Below, in pieces: positions 33,397 to 45,561 of a DNA stretch of 64,000 bases. This DNA is from Harmothoe impar (taxonomy: Eukaryota; Annelida; Polychaeta; Phyllodocida; Polynoidae): NCBI GenBank assembly GCA_947462335.1, contig OX381707.1, positions 63,527,773 to 63,591,772 of the forward strand, read 5' to 3'. The stretch's first letter is position 1. Every line of letters starts with the position of its first letter. The notes under the pieces were generated by a model. That model did no database searches, was not told the DNA's origin, and saw only the letters and a list, made by a program, of their open reading frames with translations. Made by a program: the position numbers and the translations under genes.

Positions 33397-35421
33397 TTAC
33401 GGCGATCTAAGTGGGTCAGGTCGACCGGGGTCATTGATATCTAGGGCACGGGCGATATCTAGGGCACGGACGCCGCATCGCTCTCCAACCACAGGTTCGG
33501 TTGGTTTTCCCGCCTCTGTCTTTGCCGCGGTGCCCTCCTGTAGCTTGCTTCTTAGATCCTGTAAGATGGTGCCAAGTGCATTATTGCCGTCCCAAGATTC
33601 ATTCTGGTATGCTTCATCGTTGTATGGCGCACTCCCTCCCCAGAACGCGTCTCTCTCCGCAAGAATTATGGGACCTTCGGTGTCTAATAAAGCAGCACGT
33701 TCATTCTGGTTGTAGTTGAACTTTAGGTGTTGCACCTTGTACATCATGTCATATTTAATGTCTTTCCATTTGCGGCCACCTGCACATTCATCACCGGCTT
33801 CCCGGGCCTTGATCCCGTCTGTAGATTCTAGTACTTTATCGGCGCAAACTAGATTTCCTGTCTCAGTGCATTTGAGCCACTGCAGCAGCTGTTCGGCGCA
33901 GTGAAAAGTGTGGTCGTGGAATTTCAGATCTATGGGGTAAAGTGTGCTAAAAACACTTTTGGATCCACAGAAAGTCAGACCAGAGGCTGTGTCCTGCTGG
34001 TACAACGGCATTAGTCCTATTTTCTTATCTCTACGGCTACGGTCATCGGCTAGCGTAGCGTCTGGTATTTCAGGTGAGATAGGCCTAATCTGGGGTTGGT
34101 CTCCTCTAAGGACAGGTGTAGTTGGAGGTGCCTCCAGGGGGACACGGGGATGTCTGTTAGGGACCGATAGAGTGGCGGGTCTATATTGGTCAGGGATTCT
34201 GTATGGCTGCCTCCCGTCATACAGGGTATTATTGATTTCTATGTCGGTGCCTCTTAGTGAGACATTCACACCTTCTGATCTGCAGTGTTTAACTATTTGT
34301 CTAAGGACATACTTAACTCTTCTTGTGTCCGGGTCTTCATCTGCGTTAATGTAGACGTCTTTATACTTGGTGTTAGTATCTGAACCCAGCGAGGATTTGG
34401 CCTGCATGCATTTGTCGCGCATCCAGCTCTCCCTGAAGCTCACTACTAGTGGAGGGACACTGCCAGGTTTTGGGTATCTCCTATTCAGCTGTGTGGTGTA
34501 GATCAGATCACTCTTTTGGGTGGGAAGTTTCATGAAGTGGAGTAGCTCAAGGACAACTTCGGTCGGGTCATCCTGCTCGGTCAAGTTTAATCCTTCAATT
34601 AGTACAGTTTGACGTCTAGGTGGTCGATATTTGTCTGGGTGTTCCCTAACTGTGTGCTTGGTTGCTGCAGGGGGTGTGTACAATTGTTGACATTTGTCGT
34701 CTAGTCCCTTTTTAAGATTGTCCATGTCGGTTTTTACCTGGGCTTTATGATCGTTAAGTAGGGACTTCAAACCTGCAACATCCCTCTTGGTTGAGTTTAT
34801 GGCCTCCTGGTGGGTGGTTTCCATAACTCCCATTCTTTTACTAAGGTGCTTATGAGAGCTTGATACAACACTGTGGATCTTGTTCAATTTTTTATCAAAA
34901 GAAACACCTAGGCTGTTTATAAGACTCAACATGAAGCCCTTAGTAACTGCACCCTCTTCTGTACATTCCTCAGGCGTGTCGTATCCAGTAGCCTCATCTA
35001 CATACTCCCACGATAGGTCTAGGCCCTCCTCAGTATCAACATCACCAATGCTCTCATCATGGCTGTCATCTTCAAATTCAGAGAGAGTACATCCTTTAAG
35101 GTTCTTACCAATATACGTGGCTGGTTCTGGTAGGTGTTGCAGTCTTGAAGAGTTACCCTTGGCTTTCTTGTTAGTAGGCTTGTGGTGAGCATTTATATTC
35201 CCTGTAGGTGGAGAGCTGCTGGCTACCCTTTTCCTAGCTGTAGAAGTCGGGGCCTTGTATATCATCTGTTCACTATGAGTCTTCTTTGGACGTCCTGGCT
35301 TCTTTTGTTTGTCGTGGGTGTTTACATCTCCATGGTAATTGAAGGACCTGGGATCATGTGTAGACTTTGTCAGATTCAATCTGGCAGATGAACGCCTTGA
35401 GTGGTCTTGTGCAGTAGCCAT
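33397..35421 (-). CDS. LINE-C ORF1: coiled coil, RRM-like domain and C-terminal NADAR domain
   Basis: 674 codons from ATG 35421 (MATAQDHSRRS) to TAA 33397-33399, no internal stop. A basic N-terminus includes an AT-hook-like KKPGRPKK near residue 40. An acidic stretch lies near 115-155, and a coiled coil near 165-250 has heptad-like spacing around VMETTHQEAINSTKRDVAGL. About 265-400 resembles LINE ORF1 RRM plus C-terminal domain (TVLIEGLNL, VYINADEDPDTRRVKYVLRQ, EINNTLYDGRQPY). Residues about 484-627 (nt 33541-33972) match NADAR: FCGSKSVFSTLYP, the FHCAEQLLQWLK helix, KWKDIKYDMMYKV, LKFNYNQNERAALLDT, ILAERDAFWGG and GNNALGTILQDLRSKL. All hallmark motifs are present. NADAR proteins act on ADP-ribose linkages (riboflavin-pathway N-glycosidase; removal of ADP-ribose from guanine in DarT-linked modules); activity here is inferred only. 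Its position upstream of SGNH and EN-RT ORFs on the same strand supports a retrotransposon ORF1 rather than a host gene. Confidence 0.87.
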   Translation of the reverse strand: MATAQDHSRRSSARLNLTKSTHDPRSFNYHGDVNTHDKQKKPGRPKKTHSEQMIYKAPTSTARKRVASSSPPTGNINAHHKPTNKKAKGNSSRLQHLPEPATYIGKNLKGCTLSEFEDDSHDESIGDVDTEEGLDLSWEYVDEATGYDTPEECTEEGAVTKGFMLSLINSLGVSFDKKLNKIHSVVSSSHKHLSKRMGVMETTHQEAINSTKRDVAGLKSLLNDHKAQVKTDMDNLKKGLDDKCQQLYTPPAATKHTVREHPDKYRPPRRQTVLIEGLNLTEQDDPTEVVLELLHFMKLPTQKSDLIYTTQLNRRYPKPGSVPPLVVSFRESWMRDKCMQAKSSLGSDTNTKYKDVYINADEDPDTRRVKYVLRQIVKHCRSEGVNVSLRGTDIEINNTLYDGRQPYRIPDQYRPATLSVPNRHPRVPLEAPPTTPVLRGDQPQIRPISPEIPDATLADDRSRRDKKIGLMPLYQQDTASGLTFCGSKSVFSTLYPIDLKFHDHTFHCAEQLLQWLKCTETGNLVCADKVLESTDGIKAREAGDECAGGRKWKDIKYDMMYKVQHLKFNYNQNERAALLDTEGPIILAERDAFWGGSAPYNDEAYQNESWDGNNALGTILQDLRSKLQEGTAAKTEAGKPTEPVVGERCGVRALDIARALDINDPGRPDPLRSP

Positions 35422-35780
35422 GTTTACCTCTTGGTGCAGTCACAGTCACAGTCACACTGCTGTCAGATACTCCAGTAGTACAGCTGTGGTGGGTGCTATA
35501 CTGAGTGTACCTGTGTTATAATAATACACCTGTGCGCACTGGTGTGTGTCTACCTGCGGTCGTGTTGTCCTCCCTGTGTGGCTACAGGTCAGTGCAGAAC
35601 CCGGGAATTTTCTTGTAGAATTAAAGTCGATCCAGTTATTGTTAGGATCCATAGGTGCACAGTACCTTTATGAGTAATCTCCATGAAGTACAAGCTTCAT
35701 CTGGGTTCCTGTGGGTCGTGAGTTGAACAACACCGGGAGCAGCCTCTAGTGTGAACGTCCTGCGGCGGCCATTTTTCCTC
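35422..35780 (-). promoter_or_regulatory. LINE-C 5' leader
   Basis: About 360 bp upstream of the ORF1 ATG without a long ORF on the element strand. It is more GC-rich than flanking DNA and holds GTCACAGTCACAGTCACA-like triplet repeats at 35435-35457 on the + strand. Expected site of an internal Pol II promoter, but no core motif can be assigned with confidence. The 5' boundary is estimated. Confidence 0.4.
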
Positions 35781-38700
35781 TCCCATGTAGTACACAAAAA
35801 GGGTGTTTTCTACACCAAAATAACCAATGTCCAATTAAAAGAGCAGAAACAAAGCTTCACTATGGATTGGCAATATTATTTGACATCAGTAATAAGAATG
35901 TAATATCCTTTTTAATATGGCCCAGCCAACCTCGGTGCCAGTGTAGTGCTGTAATATTTCTGTGAATATACATAATTTATCAGCCCCCCTAGGGCCAGAC
36001 CGCGCATTGTTAGTGCTTTAAATGCCATGTTTGAAACATTTTCTTGTGTATTTTTTTATTATATAGTTGAACCATGCCATTCATTATAGAATAGGATGTA
36101 TCATTGAAAAGCTGGTGTCAGTATGCTTCATATGGTCAGGGTGATGTTTGTAAGGTATATATGGCTAAAACCGCGCATTTTTTGAGTTCTGGGCACGAAA
36201 GTTCCCTTCCATTCTTACAGCCCTACATTCCCTGTCCCCTAACCTTCATTGTCCCTAACCTTCAGTCGCCCACACTGAGTGGGAGAAGATGGGGCCTGTG
36301 GTCCCCTGGTCGCACTGGTGGCGTCACCCGCGGGGGGTTAAAGCACTACACTGGCACCGGGGTTAGCTGGGCCAGAAGACGGGCAGCGCACCCCCTCAGG
36401 CATAGGGGGGACATTTGCTGCCACAAGAGGGGCTGCCCACATGGGATTCAGAGATGGGTCCTTTGGCATGTTAAAGTATACAATCCAATATGGTTTTAAT
36501 CTTGGCGGCAAAGTGCCTTGCCTGTTAACTTCCGCTGACTGTTGTTTACTTCCAGGAAATAAAAAGAGGCTGCTCTCTCTCTTCTTAGCTGCAACTCAAA
36601 CCAAGGAGACGTTTCTGTGGTTGTTTTACATTCTTCATAGGTTATGGGCCCAGCCACGATGTCTAAAGGCTTGTGAAAGGTTGGTGAAGATATGGAATAA
36701 GTACTGGATGAGACTATAGTTTGGATGTTCAGTAGATGCATGTTTGCTATGGATTTCTCTATGTTGCGATGCTTGCTGGTGTTAGCTAAGCAGCCCGCTT
36801 GTTTTACATTCTTCATATGGCATGCAGAGAGGGCACACTCCTGTACTGCTCCAGTGATAGAGGCCTTTCCTACTTTCCCAACTTGACGGAAGGAGCACCC
36901 AATTCTCCTAGGGGTCATGGAAAGCCTTTTCAGCAGACAGACCCAGGATCCACAGCCACTGGTGGTTGGTAGTGTCAAAACATTGGAGGGGACTTACCCA
37001 GTGCCCTTGCCTTATCCCTTTGACCTGAGACCCCCAAACCCGAAGCCTAAGTCAGAGCCCACAGCGGTCATGGGCCCACCCTGGGAGGAGAGGGTTATCT
37101 TTGTGCCCGGAAAAAAGGGGGTACAAGTTATCTTGTAGACCCAGCCGAGCAAGATTTCCCCCCGAGAAGCCATCTTTTGTCCACGAGGGAAGGAATAAAC
37201 CCTCGTCAGTATGAACAGGAGAGTATCATGCTTACATATGTATTATTGCAATTTGAGGTATGATTGTCAGTGCTATTGCTAGGCAACATACTGACTTATA
37301 ATGAATAAAGATAAGAAAGTTCTTGGGATTTCTTTATCAAATCTCTGTTAGAGCAATTTCATATGCTCATTGCCAGGCGCCTGTAAAATGTTGCACGGTG
37401 TTGCAAGACACACACTTGTTGCTAGCCACATACTTGTTGCTAGGCATAGAATGTTTATAAATGTCAGTGGAAGGGCAACATATTCCTTCAAAACAATAAC
37501 AAAATAATTACAGGTTCCTTAGGTCTGCATACTGGGGTTAGGTGTATCTTAAGCTCCCTTAAAGCCATTCCACATACTCGTAGCTAGGCATTGAATGTTT
37601 TTGAATGTCGTTGCTAGGCTGTTTAGGCCAAACCACATGCTTCTTGCTAGGCACAGAACATTTTTGAATGTCATGGATAGGCAACATATTGATTTAAAAA
37701 AACATTAAAAAGTATCACATGCATCTTTGGGTGTGTAAACTGGGGTTAGGTTAATTGAGCACTCTCTAAGGGTCATTTCATTTGCTCGTTGCTAGGCATC
37801 GGATGTTCTTTTTGAATGTGGTTGCTAGACAATTATCAGTCATTCACATTTTACAAAAATAATATTTTCAATTGCAAGTGATACCAATACCATACTTTAA
37901 GAACTGTTCACTGAGGTAGTTATCATCCCATATCCATTCATCTATTTGTGACATGAAAAATATTGAATAATGACCTTCCCCATGAAATTTGACCCCATAT
38001 TCTCGTCCTTTATAAGGGACGCTTTTGAATAATCATGCATAATATAGGGGTTAAACTAATTACAGGCTATTTTTGTGCTAAAATAGCCTCTATGCCATTA
38101 CTTTTACATGTTATAGACAAAAATGTTGAAAATGTATGCATTTATTGCACATTCATAAGCAATGTAAGAGTCACAATTTTGAAAATGGCCATATTTGGTG
38201 TGAGAGACCCCTCTGCAAATGGTTGCCACGGATACATAAAAAAGAATGAATAAACTTGTGATGTCAGAATAAAACCATATACACTTGTTTCATTATATGT
38301 GGGAGTTTAAAACAATGTAACATTAATTTGAATGTGATTTTAGTGACCATCAAAGTAGTGTATGTAGGCGTCCTAGGTGGACACTGGTTATTATCAACTG
38401 ATCGATGGGTCAGCAAAATATGGGCTCACTTTTTCGAGCCAATAATTATTGCTGGCATAGTCCATAAAAGGTAAAGGCTATTATCTTTTATCCGGCTCAT
38501 GTGGATAGTGGTGTCATGTGCCCAGGTCGTGTGTCAATTTATTTTATTTTCCCTGTGGTTGGGGTAGACATCTTCTTTGCCCGGCCCCCTAGCCCAGCCC
38601 CCTCTGGACTGGCCAAGTCTAATACTGTTTAGATTATCTCGCCCGGGACTAGCATGCTACCACCAATTACCCACCGATGGCGCCATGGGATAACAACCGG

Positions 38701-41522
38701 AAGTGACGTGTATTGAGTGTGTGTCCCGCAGTGAATGACTTGGCAAGGATCGTATGGCTGGTAGATAAAAAGGGGGATAGGGTGGTGGGTGGATGGGTAG
38801 TTGGGTGGATTGGGTAGTAGAAAGGGGGAGAGACGAGGGCTTACAGTTACAACACTTGCACCAGATGGCCTATACAAGGCCCTGATCTCCCCATCTCCCC
38901 CTCATCCCCAGCCCCTATCATGTGCACGTGCACACATGGGGACTGAATAATGAGGTTAATGAGATCTATTGGTCTTGATCCCTCCCTTCTAGGACACACT
39001 CTGATAGCGGAGTGGCTGGTTATTTTACACTCATCCTATGGAGCTATGGACCAGAGGTTTATGACGCTTGGCATTCTGTGAAAGGACCAATACAACAGAA
39101 TGCCCATAGGTTCATATCTGCCCAACCCATGCACTGGACATTGCCTTCCTAGCAAACAGTTTCAATGTGACAACCTATCTCGGTAGATTAACATCTGATT
39201 AGGTGAGCCATAATGGTTCACCCTTTCCCTTACCCCTTTTTCGCAGCAATTTCCAATGTCTCTTTGACCGTGGCATTATGTCACAACAACAAGTATGATG
39301 GACATGACATACTCTAACTCTTATACCTATATGTACCAAATGTTTTAAATTTCTATAATAATGCTATACCTGCATCTGTTGAACGATGCCTTTAAAAATG
39401 TGTCTGTAGTTGAGTGAGGAATGACTATGCTAGACTAGATGTTCCTGCAACTGGAAATTAATGATACGCACGTAAGAAGGGGAGGAGATCTAGAGTTGTG
39501 GCTATGAGGATGAAAACACTAATAATGTCTCTTGGGTGGTTCATAACGAGAAAGTTGAAAACAGGTAGAAAATTGGGGAGCCGATTTATGAGTAGCTCAG
39601 GTTGTGAGTGAGAAAATGGTAAGGGAAATTGTCAATTCCTAGTACATGTAACACCATTGTTAGGGGGTACTCGTCCAAAGGCAAAGAAACTAAATATGGG
39701 GCGAGATGAAGGAAGTATAACGATGCATCATGGTGAAAGGCATAAGAACTGCAATGACGTCCTTGTACCAATAGCTATGTAGAGTGCCATTTTGATGTGG
39801 CATACCTCAGCTATACATTCACCGTTTTACCAATATTGCTCACTTCAGTATTGCTATAAAGAGGCACTTGGGGGATTCTTAAATCGGACATAGTCATGCA
39901 ATAGAAGGAATGAGGTCCGGGAACTAGACCCTCTGTTGAGGCAGTACAACTTGGACATGAACAAATAAAAGACATGTGCTCCTACAGTCTAGCTAGATTC
40001 CTGATATATCAATCCAATGTAACTTAAAGCAACCGTATTGTCTGTTTTGTGCATAGATGGAAATGGAGTGTTTTGTGCATGGATGGAAATGACCTTATGG
40101 ACTTAGGTAGTTCTAGTCTAGGAGTTCTATAGTCATATCAGCATTTGGGCTGTAATGATTTTATAAAGGGAAACTTATGTGGACAATGATTGTCTGCTCG
40201 ATCTGCACACTGGTTATGTGTTGCTGCTTAATACTGTTATAACTGCTATAAACTGATATGTAAAAATTCCAAATATCTAAGACTATTATGTTAATAGTAT
40301 ACTAAATTCTAGGGTGACAGAGGGGTTGTTTAGTGTTAATACAGTGTCTCTTTGAGAAGGATTGCTCAAGAGGTGTAAGTTCCTCTTGACCAATCCTTAC
40401 ATCTGACAGATCCCTCTGTATTTGGAGGAGGTCAAAAAATAATTTAAAAGATTATGCAGAACGCAATCATGGACTGGCCTTACATATTGCAGGATAAATA
40501 AAAGAATATTCAATTCAATGGAGTTTAACCTGTCGGTCAGCCTGCTTACAATACACGTCTATCATTTGGTACCACTATGGATAAGAGAGCTTTAAAGAAA
40601 CCTCTCGATAGCCAATTTGGCAACGCAATTTGGCTTTGTCTGAGCCCTACTGCTCTTTCTCAGATACCTAAAAGTATACCAATTCTATTCCTGCAGTCCC
40701 TTTTTGTCTAGACCGCCACTTGTCTTGGCAAGCGCCTTCAAAAAGGACAACCTGAAGTTCCATATCGAATTCCTTTCCTTTTATATAAAGAGAAGTAGAC
40801 ATGATACTTCAGGACATCACTGGCAGTAAAAGATGTTTTGCACAGACTATCTTAGTATACAGTGGTATAGGGCTTTCTTTGATGTGCTGTTTTTCTAGAT
40901 TTCATTTGACTGATGGTAGATTGCACTGTCTAGAATGTTTTAGTACATGTTTGCATTAGAAGCTTTTAGAAAGATTCACCGTATCTGGCTGACAACCATT
41001 GTTGCCTCTAGGAAATTCCAACCCTAACTGAAAAAAAGCAACTTTTACCTTTAAATTTGAAATTCCCTTGGCTTTGTTTGAACCCTACTGCTCTTTCTCA
41101 GATACCTAAAATGGTGTTCTACCCTATTCTTTTTTGTGTTTTATATGTTAAATTTATCAAATATGAACATTGATTTATTTTTGTACAGATGGTATAACTC
41201 CTCGTGTGATACCATCATCAGCATCAATCCTGGTACTACTTTTGAAAGAAATGTGTAACAATGTATTGGAGTCAATGATGAGTCAAGGGATTAAAAACAA
41301 GCATTAACTTCATACAATTGTGGGACCGTTTCCTCCAAGAGGGAATACTAAAAGGGATATATTTAGCTTAGAATCATATATTGGTGGAAATTAACAGGAA
41401 ACCTTTAACCATCACTCAACTCATGACATACCTTGAGACCTCCCGATGCATAGATGACTCTTTCCACACCATTCCCATAGAGTGAACTATAATGATACAC
41501 TCTGTTGTCTGCTGATGGCCTT
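35781..41522. other. Unrecognised DNA
   Basis: No domain-bearing gene. 36240-36460 and 36860-37180 are locally GC-rich, but overlapping ORFs (36104-37138, both strands) show no motif I recognise. CCGCGCATT recurs at 35999 and 36172. Around 40290-40510, sequence ending AATAAAAGAATATTCAATTCAAT may be a LINE/SINE 3' end on the + strand (tentative). ORFs at 38035, 38629 and 39586 have no motif. Confidence 0.45.
37360..37850. repeat. GTTGCTAGGCA repeat cluster
   Basis: The phrase (G)TTGCTAGGCA followed by (A)GAATGTTTNNAATGTC recurs at about 37435, 37580, 37642 and 37785. The first and last parts also share CATACTGGGGTTAGGT / AAACTGGGGTTAGGT and ATTTCATATGCTC / ATTTCATTTGCTC, giving an irregular tandem array of two to three larger units. 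Confidence 0.75.
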
Positions 41523-41669
41523 CCCAGCTAACAAAAAAAATCCCATTTTACGTAAAATAAGGTTTTAAAACTTTATACAATGTAATGCCATGGTAAGGAG
41601 CCTTAGAGAAACGTTATTTAACGTTATATAACGTTTAAAAATGTTGTGTAAGGTTTTTGGTTTACTGGG
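41523..41669. mobile_element. Short MITE-like element with CCCAG termini
   Basis: 147 bp bounded by CCCAGCTAACAAAAA and the inverted counterpart of CCCAGTAAACCAAAAA. The interior holds AACGTTATTTAACGTTATATAACG. The terminal inverted repeat is imperfect (two or three mismatches in 16). No coding capacity. Confidence 0.6.
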
Positions 41670-42089
41670 TTAACATTCAGAGAAATGCAGAGAAAAAAAC
41701 AAAGGGGCTCTCTGAACAAAGCAACATCCTTATTGACAGTATTCGCCTGCTGTTTTCCGTCTGGTGGCTAATAGAATATGTTACCATGTGTATTAATGCC
41801 GAAAACATCATAATTGTGTTTAATTTGAGTGGAAAAAAACAATTATATTTGTCAGAATTAGCCTACCTGACTGATTTTGAACATCATTAAGTTTGCAATT
41901 AAGTTTAAATGATAATCTTGAGAAGGTGTGTTTCATGGATGACTATACTCATCATGTAAAGCTTCGTACATACAGTATTCATATAATTATGCGTCATGCA
42001 GTGCTATACAATCCTGAATCGTTTCAATTCTTTTTCACAGTTGACAGTTCAGCACTTTATGAATGATGGACAAGGAAGCCAACCCAGCT

Positions 42090-42420
42090 GTGTGCCTTCA
42101 ATTAAGCACCCAGAAAACTGCAAATATTGACTCTGTTCTAATTTTTTGCCGAAGCCCAAAGAGTAACTGCTTTTTATTCTCCAGGTTCTCTCTATGAGCT
42201 TTCTTTTTTTTCTCCGGGGCAAATATATCCTGGTGATCAGATGACACCCACGAGAGGTTTGTAAAGGACCGCTTTATCTTCACAGCTTTCATGGACACAA
42301 AATAGGTAATGACTTGGCGGATAAGAAGTCGCCTCCAATAAATTTGCTGAACCGGATTAGCATCGATCTCAGCTACCTTGAGCCCCCCACCGGGAACTGT
42401 CATCAACTACAGCTACAAGG
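42090..42420 (+). repeat. Dispersed repeat family, partial copy
   Basis: Shares with copies at 640-1060 and 44350-44760 the phrases GATCAGATGACACCCACGAGAGG, TTCATGGACACAAA, ATGACTTG and AAATTTGCTGAACCGGATTAGCATC. Diverged. The minus-strand ORF 42098-42406 is not conserved in the other copies. Confidence 0.65.
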
Positions 42421-43119
42421 CGGTACCTATTTGTCTCCTTTTTATGGAAGCCAAATAAGTATTGCGCCCAGTACTTCCTTTTTCTCTCTGTTAAAAAGAT
42501 ATGAAATGTATTACGTATCGGGTGTGCCATCAGATTCCCATTAGCTTCCCATCAGGTTCCAATCAGATGTTGGACCAGGTGTTGACACACTTTATGCCAC
42601 TCTTTATGACAACTTTATGCCATACTAGAGTGGTAACAGGCAATTATAATTGACAATGTAATTTCACCCAGAGTCGGACACCGATTTCACCATGAGTCGG
42701 ACACTAATGCATAAGCAATTTATATATTTATCCATTTTGATGTACATTATTAACATGAACTGATAGTAAATATAATGTAGGACATAGATTGTCATTATAA
42801 TCAAGGAGAACTTGAGGACATGGCATTTTCTGGCATTTATTTTAGATTAAACTATCACACAGACACTCATACTGAATCATACTGATATGTACGATTAAGC
42901 AGTTTCCCAGGGATAACATATCAGATCAAAGCGAATCATTAGTAATCAATGAAGTGCAAGCCCCCCCCCCTTTCTTTACATTTGTACCATCAGGATATTA
43001 ATCTAACAGATGTTTCAAAAATACACATTTTTGACAATGAGAAAGGGTTACTTTGTTACTGAGAAATAGCGTCCAAAAGTGGTGAATCTACCCTCTTTAT
43101 GAATTATTAGCTTGACTGG

Positions 43120-44760
43120 TGACTAGGCCTACTACACGAAATTGCTTCCTCAGACTACAGTGGACAACTCACCCACGGGAGTACTAGCAATTCAATTAGT
43201 GGAATGGAACAGAATTGATGTTGACAAGTTTTCTTTAGAAAAGATATCCGATAACAGGCCAATAGTATCACGTGGCATCACTGCTCATTTGTCGTTCATG
43301 TCATTGTTTCCAAATTGTGTTATTCTTTGCAAAGGATATTGCTTTCAACAAAGAAGTTTACTTTGTAAATCAGTGAATGTATTAGATTGCACCCACTGGC
43401 AAAAGGACCACGAGACTCAGCAAACAAACGTAGCATAAATCAACATAATGACTATGATTTGTTGCTCTTCGATGGACAAGGATACAGTACTGGGCATGGA
43501 TTTGCCATCTCTTTTGTAAAGGCCACTCAAAAGGCATTTGTTTCTCATCACTACGACCGTCATCAGGATGTTTATATTCTTAAAGAATCTTTGGCAAAAT
43601 TTAATGGAAAAGAACAATGGACAAAAATGAGCACATTTCGTATCAAATTTTAGCTTACAGTGTCGTGAATGCAATGGCCTAGAGAACATGTAAATTTACG
43701 ACTCTTTCAGATCGTGAATTTGCCATAAGCATTTTTCATGGCTTGGTGATGAGGAACAAATGTCATTTTTGGAGTGGCATAACTTTGCAATTGTTTTGAT
43801 TACAACATTCTGTTTCTTGCTTATCAGTGACTACATAAATTGATGAATTTGTACAAATCTATAACTGAGTTTTCTTATGTTTCCCGCGCTGTATTAGATA
43901 TGTTGAGATTATGTCAATAAAGTCATGGGTAGAAAGGGGACGTTGACTGAGCCTTCACAGTATCGAATCAATAGATACTCACTTTATGTCCTCTTGTTTG
44001 TCAAACTGCACGAATATTGGAAGTCTCTCCAAAGGTGAGGACGGAAAAGGGACTTTTTACTCAGTAAAATACTTGTTAGTTTTGATTGATACTAATATTC
44101 TAGGACATTTCCAATAATTCAGTTATCCTGAAATTTAAAAAAAACAAAAACATGTTGACTCACAATCTTTTGGACGGTATAATTTATATATATTTTGTAG
44201 AGAAATCAGCTGTCAATGTCAAATCTTGTGCTTTCTATTCTTATACGAGAAATTTGAATTGGTCAGGAAAACCTCCTGGGTGTGGAAAACTGCTCTCTCA
44301 AATATCATTCTTTGCATTTCATTCGCATCCAGAGTTTGGTTTCTGTCCATTATGAACAAACAATGCATAAATCAACCCACTCAACATTCAGAAAGCCTTT
44401 AATACTCATCGTGTTTTCCTCCCTCGAGTGCTTTGTGGTATAACAGCGTTTTATTCACCCTGCGCTTTTTTGGTTTCCTCACCTTTCTACGAGATTTATC
44501 ACAGAACAAAGGGGAGAAAGACAAATGGAGTCTGATGGATCAGATGACATCCACAAGAGGCTTGAAAAGGATTTAAATCAGTACAGGCCCGTCTTAACTT
44601 CAAGCCATGCATGGACACAAATTGGAATGACTTGACTTGTAAGAAATCACCTACAATAAGTTTGCTGCTGAACTGAATAACCGTCAATCCCACCCACCTC
44701 CAGTTCACCTGCAACCCACTCAAGTGAAAAGTACTTTTCTCTCTGTCTAAGTAATCCACC
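43120..44760 (+). repeat. Dispersed repeat family copy 2
   Basis: 43160-43450 matches block 1 of the copies at 57.1-57.6 and 60.0-60.3 kb (GAATTGATGTTGACAAGTTT, GATAACAGGCCAATAG, AAAGGATATTGCTTTCAACA, then CACTGGCAAAAG and CAAACAAACG). 44350-44760 matches block 2 of the copy at 0.6-1.06 kb. The blocks are 900 bp apart here but about 100 bp apart in copy 1, so insertions or deletions separate the copies. The parent element type is unknown and no protein is conserved. Confidence 0.7.
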
Positions 44761-44825
44761 TATTATTCAAAACAAGTACAGGCTTAATAAGAACAAAAGC
44801 AGAGTATGTCAGTCTTTTGTCACGC

Positions 44826-45006
<181 letters not shown>

Positions 45007-45561
45007 AAGGTTCACAAGTTTTAGTCTGTTGGCTGGGAGTGCGGCCCCTTGGTCCACAAGTGAGATAACCTTGTGAACAGGCTTAAACGAGTGCTCCTGA
45101 AATATGGCCCTCTTCGGTTAAGTCAATGGGACTACAGTATTCCATAAAACAAATATAAATAGATAAATATCATGTCTGACTTTATTGAGATCTTTGTGAG
45201 CTATGTTCCCATGAGAATACGTGTAACATAGTTAATCATTTGAACTATGTGTATATATTATAAGCCTCATGGGAAACTAATGCTAATTTTCCGTTCTCTC
45301 ACTAGGGGTCACCCTCTACCTGGGTGAGTACCGGTCCTCTTTGGGTCACAGCCATTCTAATCCCCAAAGGAGGAGCATGGTTTTTTTCTTTTCCATTTGT
45401 TCAATTGCAATAAAGTGCCTACCTCTACTGAGTATGTGTTGGAAGGACTAGGGCAAATGTATCTACTGTGTCATCATTATTCCATTGCTAGAATAAAGAT
45501 ATATCCAGTCCATACCGGCATTGATGTTTGATCGAATGAATCATATACATTCACAATCGTA

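Larger units (their letters stand above)
28948..35780 (-). mobile_element. LINE-C: CR1/L2-like LINE with NADAR-bearing ORF1, defective
   Basis: A minus-strand non-LTR retrotransposon. From 5': a leader; ORF1 (674 codons, with NADAR domain); an SGNH-like ORF; a 1.6-kb repeat-bearing spacer; endonuclease with one stop; a deletion that removes the RT palm; the RT thumb; and a 3' UTR. The 3' end is placed at a GAGTTTGAGTTTAG tract (28951-28964), which on the element strand is a (CTCAAA)n tail. The 5' end is placed near 35780, before sequence with no element features; this is an estimate. Endonuclease similarity to LINE-B (for example GRSY followed about 40 residues later by an EYLD-x-HxPIK motif) puts both in one family group. 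This copy cannot move autonomously. Confidence 0.78.

Noticed and set aside
33944..34354. 136-codon + strand ORF
   Set aside because: Antisense to LINE-C ORF1; no independent domain.
36104..37138. Overlapping ORFs in a GC-richer island as a possible host gene
   Set aside because: Frames overlap on both strands, no recognised domain, no convincing splice structure; left as unrecognised.
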